Assembly (NCBI RefSeq): GCF_040718835.1
Contig: NZ_JBFEFG010000268.1
Span: 496,001 to 560,000 of the forward strand
Length of the DNA: 64,000 nt
From: Bremerella sp. JC817
GTDB lineage: Bacteria > Planctomycetota > Planctomycetia > Pirellulales > Pirellulaceae
Reading direction: 5' to 3'
A program made the position numbers and the translations under genes. Below the pieces are notes generated by a model. It worked only from the letters and a program-made list of their open reading frames with translations, was not told where the DNA came from and ran no database searches. Positions 37,167 through 46,141 of the stretch are shown in pieces (positions within the stretch are counted from its first letter, which is position 1; each line of letters starts with the position of its first letter).

Positions 37167-37799
37167 TTCTCTTCTCCCTTGCATCCCAGTCCCAGAATCG
37201 CGCAGCAGCATGTGCTTGCTTAGATGCCGGGCAACTGCAATCGTTGCGGACAATGGTTCGCGATTCCAATTTCAGTTTCTGAGCCCCAACTTGGCCGATC
37301 CATAGTGGAATTTGTCCGGCAACGAGTGGGTTCCGCCCCTGAATTTCATGGCAAGGTCTTCGCCCTCAACGGGGACCTTGCGTGGTTCTTTACGCGAAGC
37401 ATGTTTCTCCCCGATTCGACTCGCGATCGCATGCCGCTGGGGCTACGTCGCGTGTGGCAAGTTGGTCCCGCAGGCATGCCTCGTTCTGTGCTTGCCCGAA
37501 CGAATCGACGCTGGCGATTCGGGGGATGTTGCTCCTAGGTTTCTGATAGCAATTGTTTGCCTGTCGATGCTGGCTTGTCTGCTAGTTTGCAGGCTGCGAA
37601 GACTAGTGAACGTTTTCGGGAAGATCGTTAGTTACCTCATTGGTTTTCACTGGGATTGCAGGCGGGCAAAACCTTTTCGAATTGACAGAATCGTTAATGA
37701 CAATTTCTCAAACAGGGTGTATCTTGCCCCCTAGCTGGATTCCTCGTGGCGACCGTTCCTGACGTTCGGTTCCATCTCTTCTCATCTCAGGGGTCTCTC
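37167..37799. other. Large intergenic region (633 bases) between AraC and DUF1559 genes
   Basis: The longest gap in the window, between a minus-strand AraC start and a plus-strand DUF1559 start. It must hold both promoters. A TTGACA sits at 37682-37687 but I find no good -10 at proper spacing. Plus-strand frames at 37224-37538 (104 codons, rich in Cys/Arg) and 37312-37734 have no ribosome site and no family I recognise, and look random. A degraded gene or a long leader cannot be excluded. Confidence 0.5.
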
Positions 37800-38828
37800 A
37801 TGGACGATGCTCTCATTGGAATGCTTATCGATCGCAGACGTGGCTTCACGTTGGTCGAACTTCTGGTCGTGATTGCCATCATTGGCGTGCTGATCGCCTT
37901 GCTTTTACCGGCGGTGCAGCAAGCACGGGAAGCGGCTCGCCGGATGCAGTGCTCGAACAACTTGAAACAGTTGGGGCTCGGCTTTCACAACTATCACTCA
38001 GCTTTACAACGGTTTCCTTTCAGTTGGAACATCACCGGTGATTTAAACGGGTCGAGTTGGGGAATTCAGCTTCTCGATTACATCGAACAACCGGCGCTTG
38101 CTTCGCGCATCGACTCGAAGGTGCCTGCCTTCAACGAAGCCGCTTCGCTTGGCTATCCCGCGGCTTCCGTGAACTCGAATGTGCAGGCAATCGCGACGCC
38201 GGTGAATGTCTTCATGTGCCCGTCCGCTCCGGAAGCGAAAGTTCACGACTACAAAGTCCCGAAAGATGGTCTCGGCAGTGGCGTGCCCCCGATGGATCTT
38301 ACCTGGACCGCGGCTCGCTGCGATTACAGCGCGACCTCGGGCGTCTTCGGCGATTTCGCCACCACCGCCTATAGCGGCACCCCTGGTAGTGACCGCACCG
38401 GCGCGCTCAACAACACCGGTTATGGGGCCAGTACCAATACGACTCGCATCGCCGACATTCAAGATGGAACTTCCAATACGTTTCTTCTCGGCGAACGACT
38501 CGGTGGCAGCAACGTCTATCGCAAACGTGCCATCGATCCAACACTTACCGCGGCGCTCGGCTCGACGCAGGGTGGGGCCTGGGGCGATGTGTTGGTCGGC
38601 GAACACTGGAACAAAGGTTCGCTTTACGACGGAACGCTCGGCTCGAACGGCGGCCCGTGCGCTATCAATTGCACGAACGCGCGGACGTATGGATATTACT
38701 CGTTTCATCCTGGCGGCGCCGAGTTCCTGATGTGCGACGGTTCGGTGAGATTCGTCTCTTCGAACATTGCCGCCTATGCATTCGCCGCCCAAATCACGCG
38801 TTCCAAAGGCGAAGTCTTCAGCGAGTAG
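37800..38828 (+). CDS. DUF1559 protein with pilin-like N-terminus (module 3)
   Basis: 342 residues from the ATG at 37800, with AGGGG seven bases upstream. [22 protein letters not shown] leads into the prepilin helix and the invariant [12 protein letters not shown]. The body is the DUF1559 core (ATPVNVFMCPSAPEA, TRIADIQDGTSNTFLLGERLGG) and the end has the H-x9-DG form HPGGAEFLMCDGSVRF. Extracytoplasmic, function unknown. It is followed after 23 bases by its lipoprotein gene. Confidence 0.92.
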   Translation: MDDALIGMLIDRRRGFTLVELLVVIAIIGVLIALLLPAVQQAREAARRMQCSNNLKQLGLGFHNYHSALQRFPFSWNITGDLNGSSWGIQLLDYIEQPALASRIDSKVPAFNEAASLGYPAASVNSNVQAIATPVNVFMCPSAPEAKVHDYKVPKDGLGSGVPPMDLTWTAARCDYSATSGVFGDFATTAYSGTPGSDRTGALNNTGYGASTNTTRIADIQDGTSNTFLLGERLGGSNVYRKRAIDPTLTAALGSTQGGAWGDVLVGEHWNKGSLYDGTLGSNGGPCAINCTNARTYGYYSFHPGGAEFLMCDGSVRFVSSNIAAYAFAAQITRSKGEVFSE

Positions 38829-38851
38829 TTTCTGGCGGAAAGAGAGAAGCA

Positions 38852-39301
38852 ATGCACTCCCCAACACGATGTCTGTGGGTCGGTCTGATCGTTTGCACCG
38901 TGGTCGCTGGATGCAGCTACGACGAACACCAGTACCATGCCAAGAAGACCCACCCCGTTACCGGCAAGGTAACCGTCAACGGCTCGCCCCCTGGCAGTCC
39001 GATTGTCATTCAATGCCATCCGGAAAATGGCATCGATGCCAGTAATCCGTCGGTGACCCAGGGGCTGACGTTGCCCGATGGCAGCTTCCACCTTTCAACG
39101 TACGAGGACGGCGACGGTGTTCCGCCCGGGAGCTATGCGTTGACCTTTTACTGGGGTGAATTCAAGGTCATTCAAGGAAGCTATGGCGGGCCTGACAAGC
39201 TGAAGAATCGTTACGCCAAGCCCGACAAATCACCGATCCGGCTGGCGGTCGACGGCAGCGGCCCGATCGAGATGGGAACGATCGACCTGACAACCAAATA
39301 G
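38852..39301 (+). CDS. Small lipoprotein with carboxypeptidase-regulatory-like fold
   Basis: 149 residues from the ATG at 38852, with an AGAGAG stretch upstream. Lipobox VAGC after MHSPTRCLWVGLIVCTV; then HPVTGKVTVNGSPPGSPIVIQCHPENG...LPDGSFHLSTYEDGDGVPPGSYALTFYW, a single transthyretin-like beta domain, ending in a conserved-looking GPIEMGTIDLTTK. Same design as the partners of the other DUF1559 genes. Convergent with the YdeI-like gene, 21 bases away. Confidence 0.85.
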   Translation: MHSPTRCLWVGLIVCTVVAGCSYDEHQYHAKKTHPVTGKVTVNGSPPGSPIVIQCHPENGIDASNPSVTQGLTLPDGSFHLSTYEDGDGVPPGSYALTFYWGEFKVIQGSYGGPDKLKNRYAKPDKSPIRLAVDGSGPIEMGTIDLTTK

Positions 39302-39322
39302 CCGCTGGCCAGGCATCCCCGA

Positions 39323-39958
39323 TTAAACGAGCGTCTTATGCGATCCGTCGCAGCCAGGCATCCGTTTCGAAAGGCCGCACGTGCAGTCGTGTAGGCCCTT
39401 GCCATCCAGAATCCGATCGGTGCAGGCCTCGATCCGCGCGGTACGCGTCTTCGACTGCTTCGCCGCAGCGAAATGCATGAGGTACGCTCGCTGGCGACCT
39501 GGGGTTAACGCCTCGAACGCTTTCTCGAGCGCCGGATGCTGCTGGAAGGCCGCGTGCAGCTCCTCGGGTACCGGTTCGGCTTCGGTTGTCTTGGCGACCT
39601 TTTCGCCTGATTTCTCGACCGCAATCGCTTCCTGAATCAGCTTCTTGATGCTGCTCTTCTGCTTCAGTACTTCGGCCACGCTGCTGAACCGCACGACGCG
39701 AGCGGCCTGGGTGTTCTCGCCCGGCTTCTGCAGCAGCCCCTTCGGGTCTTTCAGCAGCGTCCCCTTAAAGAAGCTGATCAGGCAGGCCTCTTTGAACGAA
39801 GCCAGAATCACGACGTTCTTTCCATCGAGCGTGTAACAAGGGGCACGCCATTTGTATTCTTCGACCAAGTCGGTATCGAGCAGCAGGCTGCGCAATTCTT
39901 GCAATTCGTCATGCCACTGCTTCAACTTGGCAAAGTATTCGTCGACTTGGGGATGCAT
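39323..39958 (-). CDS. YdeI/OmpD-associated protein with DUF1801 domain and C-terminal CDGSH iron-sulfur motif
   Basis: 211 residues. Residues about 5-115 are a DUF1801 (YdhG/YjbR/CyaY-like) domain (EYFAKLKQWHDELQELRSLLLDTDLVEEYKWRAPCYTLDGKNVV). Residues about 125-185 are the YdeI/OmpD-associated segment (VPEELHAAFQQHPALEKAFEALTPGRQRAYLMHFAAAKQSKTR). The last 20 residues contain a perfect CDGSH signature: Cys192, Cys194, Ser197, Pro201, Cys203 and His207 in the C-x-C-x2-S-x3-P-x-C-D-G-S-H arrangement. CDGSH motifs bind a [2Fe-2S] cluster in mitoNEET-type proteins. Cluster binding and any redox-sensing function are inferred from the motif alone. Confidence 0.85.
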   Translation of the reverse strand: MHPQVDEYFAKLKQWHDELQELRSLLLDTDLVEEYKWRAPCYTLDGKNVVILASFKEACLISFFKGTLLKDPKGLLQKPGENTQAARVVRFSSVAEVLKQKSSIKKLIQEAIAVEKSGEKVAKTTEAEPVPEELHAAFQQHPALEKAFEALTPGRQRAYLMHFAAAKQSKTRTARIEACTDRILDGKGLHDCTCGLSKRMPGCDGSHKTLV

Positions 39959-40134
39959 CGGTCTGGCTACCTGGCGGCGAAGATTCGGAAATGTTCGGGT
40001 GCCAGTATAACGTCTCGAAGACTTGCTTTGCCTATTGGAAAGCCTTGTTTTAGAAATCTCTAGACGAAGGGCCCGGCACGAGGCAAGATGACATTAAACT
40101 AGCCATCACTTATCAATCCTACTAACGACGACGC

Positions 40135-40797
40135 ATGTCCCACACTTCCACCGACGATCCCGAACTTTTTGTCTTGCCGCATCCGTTTGGATGCATTGCA
40201 GGCAAATGGGAACTCGATGTTTCGCCCGAGCAGATTACCTTTGTCCCCGTCGCGCACCAGGGGCAAGGTTGCCTGCCTTGGATCGGGTTGTTTATCGGGA
40301 GTCTATTCGCCGCCTTGGGGTATGTTTACTTCTTTGAGGGTGCTGACTACGCTTGGCTTAAGATCTTCTTGCTTGCCTTGATAATCGTTGTTTCCGGCCT
40401 TTCTGCCGCCGGGACGATCCTTATTTATCAAAGTAAGCAGGCTGCTGAAAAGTGGGCCGATGCCATCGTGATCGATCGATCCGCTCAGGTTGTGCGTTTG
40501 GTCCAACATGGCCTGACCATTCCGCTGTCGGACATCGATCATCTACAAGTGATCACGACGCCCTACATGAAAGGCGTCGCCAGCAACGAAGAACACATTC
40601 CAAGTCAGTTGAACCTGGTGGCGACAATCGATGGCGAACGTCGGCGGATTTGCTTGATCGCCGACGGTATTAAGGGAGAACTGGAATCAATCGCTCAGCG
40701 GATCGCCAACGAACAGATCATGCCAGTCAAACAGATCCGCCGTGATTCGCTGACACTGTGGCTCACGATCAAAGATCTCACCCCACAGCTTTCCTAA
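40135..40797 (+). CDS. Two-helix membrane protein of unknown function
   Basis: 220 residues. A soluble head of ~45 residues contains FGCIAGKWELDVSPEQITFVPV. Two transmembrane segments follow at about 47-66 (LPWIGLFIGSLFAALGYVYFF) and 74-97 (WLKIFLLALIIVVSGLSAAGTILIY). The tail of ~120 residues is beta-rich (IVIDRSAQVVRLVQHGLTIPLSDIDHLQVITTP), reminiscent of a PH-like domain, but I do not recognise the family. Convergent with a lipoprotein gene only seven bases away. Confidence 0.6.
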   Translation: MSHTSTDDPELFVLPHPFGCIAGKWELDVSPEQITFVPVAHQGQGCLPWIGLFIGSLFAALGYVYFFEGADYAWLKIFLLALIIVVSGLSAAGTILIYQSKQAAEKWADAIVIDRSAQVVRLVQHGLTIPLSDIDHLQVITTPYMKGVASNEEHIPSQLNLVATIDGERRRICLIADGIKGELESIAQRIANEQIMPVKQIRRDSLTLWLTIKDLTPQLS

Positions 40798-40804
40798 CGA
40801 ACGA

Positions 40805-41233
40805 CTAGTCGAGGTCGAAGTCGATCACCGTTTCTTTCGGTTCCACGGTTCGAATGAGAGGCGTGGAATCGATTCTAGAGTATTTCTCTGGGATCAAAGC
40901 CCGCGGAATCGCATAGCCTGGATCGCCAGGTTCAAGCCTTGGATCGACCTCGGAATACCAGTTGATAACGATCTTGTTCTCGCCGGTGACCGCCCGGATT
41001 TCATAGGTGCCATCTGGTCCGATCGCAGCATGGGCAGATGGCTGCGTTTCATCGACTGGATTGAACAAGACCGAACCACCGGTCAACTTCTTTCCTTGAT
41101 AGGTCACCGTGCCGCGCACGACCGATTCGTTCTGCGGACCACATCCCAGCAAACAGAGTAGGGATGTCACCAGCAACAAGCCTCGCAAACCGTACCGTCC
41201 CGAAAGTACCGTACGCCCAATAGAAAACAGCAT
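40805..41233 (-). CDS. Small lipoprotein with carboxypeptidase-regulatory-like fold
   Basis: 142 residues from the ATG at 41231-41233; a GTG four codons upstream is possible. Signal peptide RGLLLVTSLLCLLGC with a perfect lipobox (LLGC). The rest is one beta domain: VVRGTVTYQGKKLTGGSVLFNPVDE...GPDGTYEIRAVTGENKIVINWYSE. It lies 60 bases after the DUF1559 gene at 41294-42175, completing module 4 on the minus strand. Confidence 0.85.
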   Translation of the reverse strand: MLFSIGRTVLSGRYGLRGLLLVTSLLCLLGCGPQNESVVRGTVTYQGKKLTGGSVLFNPVDETQPSAHAAIGPDGTYEIRAVTGENKIVINWYSEVDPRLEPGDPGYAIPRALIPEKYSRIDSTPLIRTVEPKETVIDFDLD

Positions 41234-41293
41234 GGCAATCACCACGTTTGAAGAATAAGCGAAAGGAGTAGAACACCCAGGGAAGGTTGCTGG

Positions 41294-42175
41294 CTACGGA
41301 ATCGTTACCGGATTGCCATCGGCACGATTGGCCAGGTTCTGCAGCACGGTCCAGTTCACCGTTTGCGGAATGTAGTGCACCGAACCATCACCAAACACAA
41401 AGTTCACGCCTCGGCCTGCGTGCGAGCTGCCAAAGTTCGCGTCGTTATCGCTGAGCGACGTCAGCAGCGGCGAACTGAGTGGTGACTTGATGTTTCGCGT
41501 CGCATGAAAACCCCAGCGATAGGCCGGACCATCCATGTTGATCAACTGCGTATCGGTCTCGGCGTCCGAGCGTCGTTCGACCCGTTTCTCGCCGATCGCG
41601 ATCGTGTTCGAGAGGCCATCGGTGATCTGCGATAGTTGGAGTTTGCCGTATTGACTGAACATCCCTTTGAACAAGTTCGGATCGGTTGTATTGCTATGGC
41701 TTCCTTCGCCACCTGCCGAGAACGCGTAGTCGCCTCGCGAACAGGTTTGCATGTAATAGCTCGACGTGAGCCCGGCGGTTGGACTGCGTCGCGATGGACA
41801 GAACATCATGCCGACCAGGTTTCGGATCGCGTTGGCGTTGTCGGCATGGTCGACCGATTCGTCAATGTTGAACAGATCGTACAGCGTCCCTTGTTCGTAG
41901 AACGGCATCATCGGGACGAACCCACTCATCCGGTCATGCTTCAGCGGCGTGTCGACACCATAGCCACCCGCCGGAAGACGGCCAAACGTATCGTGAAAGT
42001 TGTGCAGGCCTAAGCCGTACTGCTTGAGGTTGTTGGTGCATTGCATCCGCCGAGCCGCCTCGCGTGCTTGCTGCACGGCCGGAAGAAGCAGCGCGATCAA
42101 CACGCCGATGATGGCTATCACCACTAATAACTCGACCAACGTAAAAGCGCGGCGCAAACGATGTGGGGCTGTCAT
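41294..42175 (-). CDS. DUF1559 protein with pilin-like N-terminus (module 4)
   Basis: 293 residues, shortest of the five in the window. AAGG lies upstream of the ATG. MTAPHRLRRAFTLVELL and the invariant helix and [12 protein letters not shown] are followed by a shorter core (LPAGGYGVDTPLKHDRMSGFVPMMPFYEQGTLYDLFN). The C-terminal motif differs from the others: HAGRGVNFVFGDGSVHY has ten instead of nine residues between His and Asp-Gly. Predicted extracytoplasmic, single helix. Confidence 0.92.
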   Translation of the reverse strand: MTAPHRLRRAFTLVELLVVIAIIGVLIALLLPAVQQAREAARRMQCTNNLKQYGLGLHNFHDTFGRLPAGGYGVDTPLKHDRMSGFVPMMPFYEQGTLYDLFNIDESVDHADNANAIRNLVGMMFCPSRRSPTAGLTSSYYMQTCSRGDYAFSAGGEGSHSNTTDPNLFKGMFSQYGKLQLSQITDGLSNTIAIGEKRVERRSDAETDTQLINMDGPAYRWGFHATRNIKSPLSSPLLTSLSDNDANFGSSHAGRGVNFVFGDGSVHYIPQTVNWTVLQNLANRADGNPVTIP

Positions 42176-42382
42176 GGGAAGGCCTTGAAGAGAGTTGAGG
42201 GGAGAGATGGGATTCGCCAGCCACGCGAACGCAGGCCAGCGATGCCCTCATTATTTGGGGGCCACTTCCTCCCCAGCAATCCGAATCCGCGTCGTCGTGC
42301 TCCGCTATTTTGTCATCACCGTGGAAAGAAGTTGATGGCGTTCTTCGCGGCCTGATCTTCGTGCATCGCGCAGCAAGGAAAC

Positions 42383-42417
42383 AAAAACGCCCCACCATCT
42401 TTCAACGGCGGGGCGTT
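42383..42417 (-). terminator. Rho-independent terminator of the Pro-rich lipoprotein gene
   Basis: On the minus strand: AACGCCCCGCC, a ten-base loop, GGTGGGGCGTT, then a run of T (the AAAAA at 42383-42387 on the plus strand). It begins about 30 bases past the stop codon at 42446. The stem has one mismatch. Confidence 0.85.
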
Positions 42418-42445
42418 CGATTCTTCAAAGTTGTTCGTCGCGAGT

Positions 42446-44776
42446 TTAGTTCGGCGAAAACGGCGGCAAGGCATTCGTTTCCTCTGGGCCATAGGCGAAT
42501 CGCACCGTGACGATTTCGGTCCATTTGTTGATGTCGACCTTTTCCTTGCCGTTGATGGTGAACATCGCTTTCAGTACGTCGGGAGGCGTGTCGCCTCTCA
42601 CCCACACCGAGTAACTGCTGGTAAGGTTGGCATAAAAGCCTTCCTTCGGCAGCCCTTTCCAGGGATCGTTCGGATCGAACACGAAGTCTTGCGGAGCGGT
42701 CCACGGAACGCCTGATTCCGGGCCTACCAGTACGAACCGAATCGTATGAGGATCGCCTTCCTGGGTGGAAATTCCGTTCGGATCGCGGACCGTTCCAGGG
42801 CCGGTCACGTGCAACGCATACGCCTTGTTGTCTTCAGGCTTGTCGAGACGAAACAACTTGGGAGGCGTTTCGAGCAAGGCCTTGTTTTCTTGCGAGTCCC
42901 AAGGGGCTAACTCGTGCTCGACCGAGGCATCGTATCGATCAAAAACGCGAACCCGCCAGCTTAGGACCGGATTGCCATCCTGCATGATATTTCTGTCTTC
43001 TCCCACCAGCGTGTAGCTCATGTCGAAGAACTTGCTGTCCTGAGTAAAGATCGCGTCTTGCTCCTCGCTGAGTCGACCTGGCCAACGAACCGCTTTCTCA
43101 TCAGAGGTGGCCTTCCGATCGAATACTTCGCAGCGCCCCTTCGATGCTCCCAGCAGTAAACGACCGTCGCGTGAAACATCGATGGTTGTTCCGTCGATCG
43201 CCAGTGCGAATGTTTCGGTTGGATCTCTTGCGTCGGGATCTTCTCGAACCTCCAAGACCTCTTCCGCCGACGCGACAAAAACCGAACCATCGGCCGAGAA
43301 CGCCATATCATCGTACTCGGTCTCGTGAATCCGTTGGGGCATCGGCTGTTTGCTATCCAGGGCAAACTTCCAGACCCCGGGTTCCTCGTTGGTCGTCAAC
43401 GCATACACCGAGCGGTTATCGGGTGCGAAGCAAATTCTGCTGACCTGCTGATCTTTCTTCAGTGGCAACTCCGCCAGTTTCTTCCCGCTCTGGGTCTCAA
43501 ACAACTCGATCGTGTCGGAACCATGGCCATAGGTGGCAAGCCATTTCGAGTTGGGACTGATCGCCCCAGCCTCGGAACGATTCGCTTGCGTCTTCAACTC
43601 GATGACCGGCTTGCCGCTGGTGGTGCTCCATAGTTTCGGGTTCACTTCGCGACCGCCCGTGGCAAAGAAGCGACCATCGGGACTGAAGACGACGTAGGCA
43701 CACTCCTTTTCGAAGGTGGCCAAGGGCTTCATGGTGTCGACATCCATTACATAACCGCCATCAATGTTCGGCAGCGCATACTGCGAAGCCACACCTAACC
43801 ATTTGCCATCGGGCGACCACGACATCTGCCCGATCTCGCCACAGTTCAGCGACGAGAGTCGAGTGACTTTGCGTTGGTTCTCCAGATCCCACACCAACAG
43901 CTGATTTCCCAATCGCATAGCAACTGCTTTGCCATCGGGCCGAAGTGTGCCGGCCTGGTAGTAGACGCCGCGGACGCTTAGGCCGAAATGCGCGATCGAC
44001 CGTGGAGGCGATTCCCCTCGACGAAAGGTGAGCTGCATACCGCGCTTGTCGTTCATCGACTTCGGAAAATCTCCCTGATGCTCGCGCGGGTCGAGCATGC
44101 TCAGCCGCAGCGTATCGCCGTTCAGGTCAACCAGCGCGTGCATCTTCTCGTGTCCGCCATCCAAAATGATTCGCGCTGGCGTGGTGGCATCGAGCAGTTG
44201 ATAAGGTCCCGACTCGCCACCCGCGATCGAGAACTCTTCTTCGCCGATCTCTAAGATTGGTGGCTGAAAGCCGCTGTTGGGGTCTTTCTCAGGAGCCCAG
44301 AAGCCGAGCAACTTGCTTCGCAGCGCCGACACATCGGTCGTGCCGGGCGCCATCGGCGAAAGAGCAGGGGCCGGAGGCGTGGCGGCCGGTGGAGCTGAAG
44401 CCCCGGGTGCTCCGCTCGGTGTCATTGCGGGAGCGGGCGTGACAGGAGATGGCCCCAGTCCCATCGGAGGCGGCGGCGTATCGACCGGCAACGAATTAGG
44501 CGCCGGCGTCGACCCTGGTGTTTGAGCAGCTGGTGTTTGAGCGGTCCCAGGTTCCGCCATCGGTGGCGGAGTCGTGGTGGAAGGAGTCGTGGCTGGTTCC
44601 GTGCCTGGCGGCTGAGGATTCAGCGGCGGAGGCGAACTGGCGGAAGGCGCCGGCGGGGTCGAGGGATCGTCGATCAACGACTCACCTTCGCAACCAGCAA
44701 ACAATCCAGGAACACAAAGACAAGCGAACAACGCAAGCAACCGCCCGCGCTTCGCGATGGTCGTGGTGTGGGCCAT
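42446..44776 (-). CDS. Large Pro-rich WD40-like lipoprotein
   Basis: 776 residues from the ATG at 44774-44776. Lipobox FAGC (Cys29) after MAHTTTIAKRGRLLALFACLCVPGL. Residues about 35-145 are extremely rich in Pro, Thr, Ala and Ser (TPPAPSASSPPPLNPQPPG and TPPPMAEPGTAQT repeats), a flexible linker or wall-spanning stalk. The rest contains WD40-type blades (GKAVAMRLGNQLLVWDLENQRKVTRL, SWSPDGKWLGVASQYALP, KWLATYGHGSDTIELFETQSGKKLAEL) and a C-terminal domain ending WTEIVTVRFAYG. It is exported and probably displayed; the partner is unknown. Similar in plan to the gene at 8697. Confidence 0.75.
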   Translation of the reverse strand: MAHTTTIAKRGRLLALFACLCVPGLFAGCEGESLIDDPSTPPAPSASSPPPLNPQPPGTEPATTPSTTTPPPMAEPGTAQTPAAQTPGSTPAPNSLPVDTPPPPMGLGPSPVTPAPAMTPSGAPGASAPPAATPPAPALSPMAPGTTDVSALRSKLLGFWAPEKDPNSGFQPPILEIGEEEFSIAGGESGPYQLLDATTPARIILDGGHEKMHALVDLNGDTLRLSMLDPREHQGDFPKSMNDKRGMQLTFRRGESPPRSIAHFGLSVRGVYYQAGTLRPDGKAVAMRLGNQLLVWDLENQRKVTRLSSLNCGEIGQMSWSPDGKWLGVASQYALPNIDGGYVMDVDTMKPLATFEKECAYVVFSPDGRFFATGGREVNPKLWSTTSGKPVIELKTQANRSEAGAISPNSKWLATYGHGSDTIELFETQSGKKLAELPLKKDQQVSRICFAPDNRSVYALTTNEEPGVWKFALDSKQPMPQRIHETEYDDMAFSADGSVFVASAEEVLEVREDPDARDPTETFALAIDGTTIDVSRDGRLLLGASKGRCEVFDRKATSDEKAVRWPGRLSEEQDAIFTQDSKFFDMSYTLVGEDRNIMQDGNPVLSWRVRVFDRYDASVEHELAPWDSQENKALLETPPKLFRLDKPEDNKAYALHVTGPGTVRDPNGISTQEGDPHTIRFVLVGPESGVPWTAPQDFVFDPNDPWKGLPKEGFYANLTSSYSVWVRGDTPPDVLKAMFTINGKEKVDINKWTEIVTVRFAYGPEETNALPPFSPN

Positions 44777-44999
44777 GCGAGAAGATCTCCGGCAAGATTC
44801 GAGGGGAAACGAGTGGGGCGTGCTGACCAAATACTGGGATGCTGTCCCACCCAAGCATACTGACTCCCCGCGATATCTACACCTGAAACCGTAAAACGGA
44901 GACTATTCCGTAAAACTTTGAGCCGAATCAGCCGCTGGCAGCCTGAAATCTCGCGGAGAAAAGAGTGCCCACGCGTTGCGCGAAACATGCCGCAGCGCG

Positions 45000-45953
45000 T
45001 TAGTCGAACCGTTTGACCAGCAAGTGAACTTCGTCGACGGTCTCGAAATCGAGCTTCGTGGCGAGTGAGGTCAGCATGTCGCTGGCGGTGGCAACCTGGG
45101 TTTCGATGACCGAGGTCCCCTCTTCGGCAACTTGCCGCAAGGTTTCAGCCAAAAAGAACTGTGCCTGCACGTCGTCGCAACCTTCCAGGGCATTCATATC
45201 GACGATGCCACTGGTGCGGACCCCGCGCAGATGACTGAACGCTTCCATCTGCACAATGGTTAGCTGCGCGAGGACTTCGCAGCCGAGCTTTTTCACCAGC
45301 GAGAAGCGCGTTTGGTGATGATGCATGTAAATGCATGCTTCGTGATAGGAACGAAACGGCGGATCATCTTCCCGCACGACATTCAGCGCCCGACGTGCCG
45401 CGATCTGGTTGCGATCGACCGGAGGGCGAAAGCCACGCAGGGTGCGATGGCAAATCGCCCATCGCGTCGACGCGACATACCCATGCCGCGCGGCGAGTTC
45501 GTTCATCCGCGTATCGGTCACCAGCGTTCCGCGGTTGCAGCTTCCTTTCGCCAGCCCAAAATAGAACGGCCCCGGTTCGGCAGTCCCACCCAGCAGCATT
45601 GCGCGACCGGTGAACTCAGCCATGCGGGCTTCACACGCCGTCAGCAAGGCATCTTCCACCGCGGCCGACTCCGGGATGTTTGCCGACAACAAGATCGGAA
45701 TGTTGGCGGTCTCGAGCCGCTTGCCTTCTTCGACCAACGGACCATCCGGCACCAGGTGCGCCATACCAGCGATCTTGCCATCGACTTCCGCCACCAGCAG
45801 ATTGGCTGGCAGGAAATAAGGTTTGGCGAAGACCTGGGCTTCCAGCAGCGCGATGGTCATCGGTTGCGCGAGCCCTCGGCTGACAGGCTGGTGATTCCAA
45901 AGTTCCACCAGTTTCGGAGGATCGCTGTTGATAAACGGTCGAACGACGATCAA
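45000..45953 (-). CDS. Divergent GNAT-like acetyltransferase, two domains
   Basis: 317 residues; the start is a TTG at 45951-45953 and is uncertain. The N-terminal half is GNAT-like (IVVRPFINSDPPKLVELWN...LLVAEVDGKIAGMAHLVPDG) and the second half repeats the fold weakly (DDPPFRSYHEACIYMHHHQTRFSLVKK...LAQLTIVQ). The acetyl-CoA loop R/Q-x-x-G-x-G/A is not well preserved in either half, so catalytic activity is doubtful. The gene lies downstream of the MurE-like ligase on the same strand, with 188 bases between. Confidence 0.6.
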   Translation of the reverse strand: MIVVRPFINSDPPKLVELWNHQPVSRGLAQPMTIALLEAQVFAKPYFLPANLLVAEVDGKIAGMAHLVPDGPLVEEGKRLETANIPILLSANIPESAAVEDALLTACEARMAEFTGRAMLLGGTAEPGPFYFGLAKGSCNRGTLVTDTRMNELAARHGYVASTRWAICHRTLRGFRPPVDRNQIAARRALNVVREDDPPFRSYHEACIYMHHHQTRFSLVKKLGCEVLAQLTIVQMEAFSHLRGVRTSGIVDMNALEGCDDVQAQFFLAETLRQVAEEGTSVIETQVATASDMLTSLATKLDFETVDEVHLLVKRFD

Positions 45954-46081
45954 GAGAACAACGTTGGCTGGGTGTAGGATGTGAAGAATCGATTACCTAA
46001 GCGTAGCCCAAATAACCACCAACGGAAAGGTAGGCAGACTTTGATCGGTTGCGGCGTGGCAAGAATGCCAGATTCGTCGAG

Positions 46082-46106
46082 AGCGCGGTCCTCAAATGAC
46101 CGCGCT
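46082..46106 (-). terminator. GC-rich hairpin after the MurE-like gene, without T-tract
   Basis: Perfect 9-bp stem AGCGCGGTC/GACCGCGCT with a 7-base loop, starting 36 bases past the murE-like stop. No run of T follows on the minus strand, so it may act as an RNA-stabilising hairpin or a weak terminator. Confidence 0.4.
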
Positions 46107-46141
46107 TGCCGCAAAGCAGTTGCTTCCGTTGGGCAGATCAA

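Noticed and set aside
37224..37734. Plus-strand frames of 104 and 140 codons in the large intergenic region
   Set aside because: No ribosome site and no recognisable domain; Arg/Cys/Ser-rich composition looks like random GC-rich reading.
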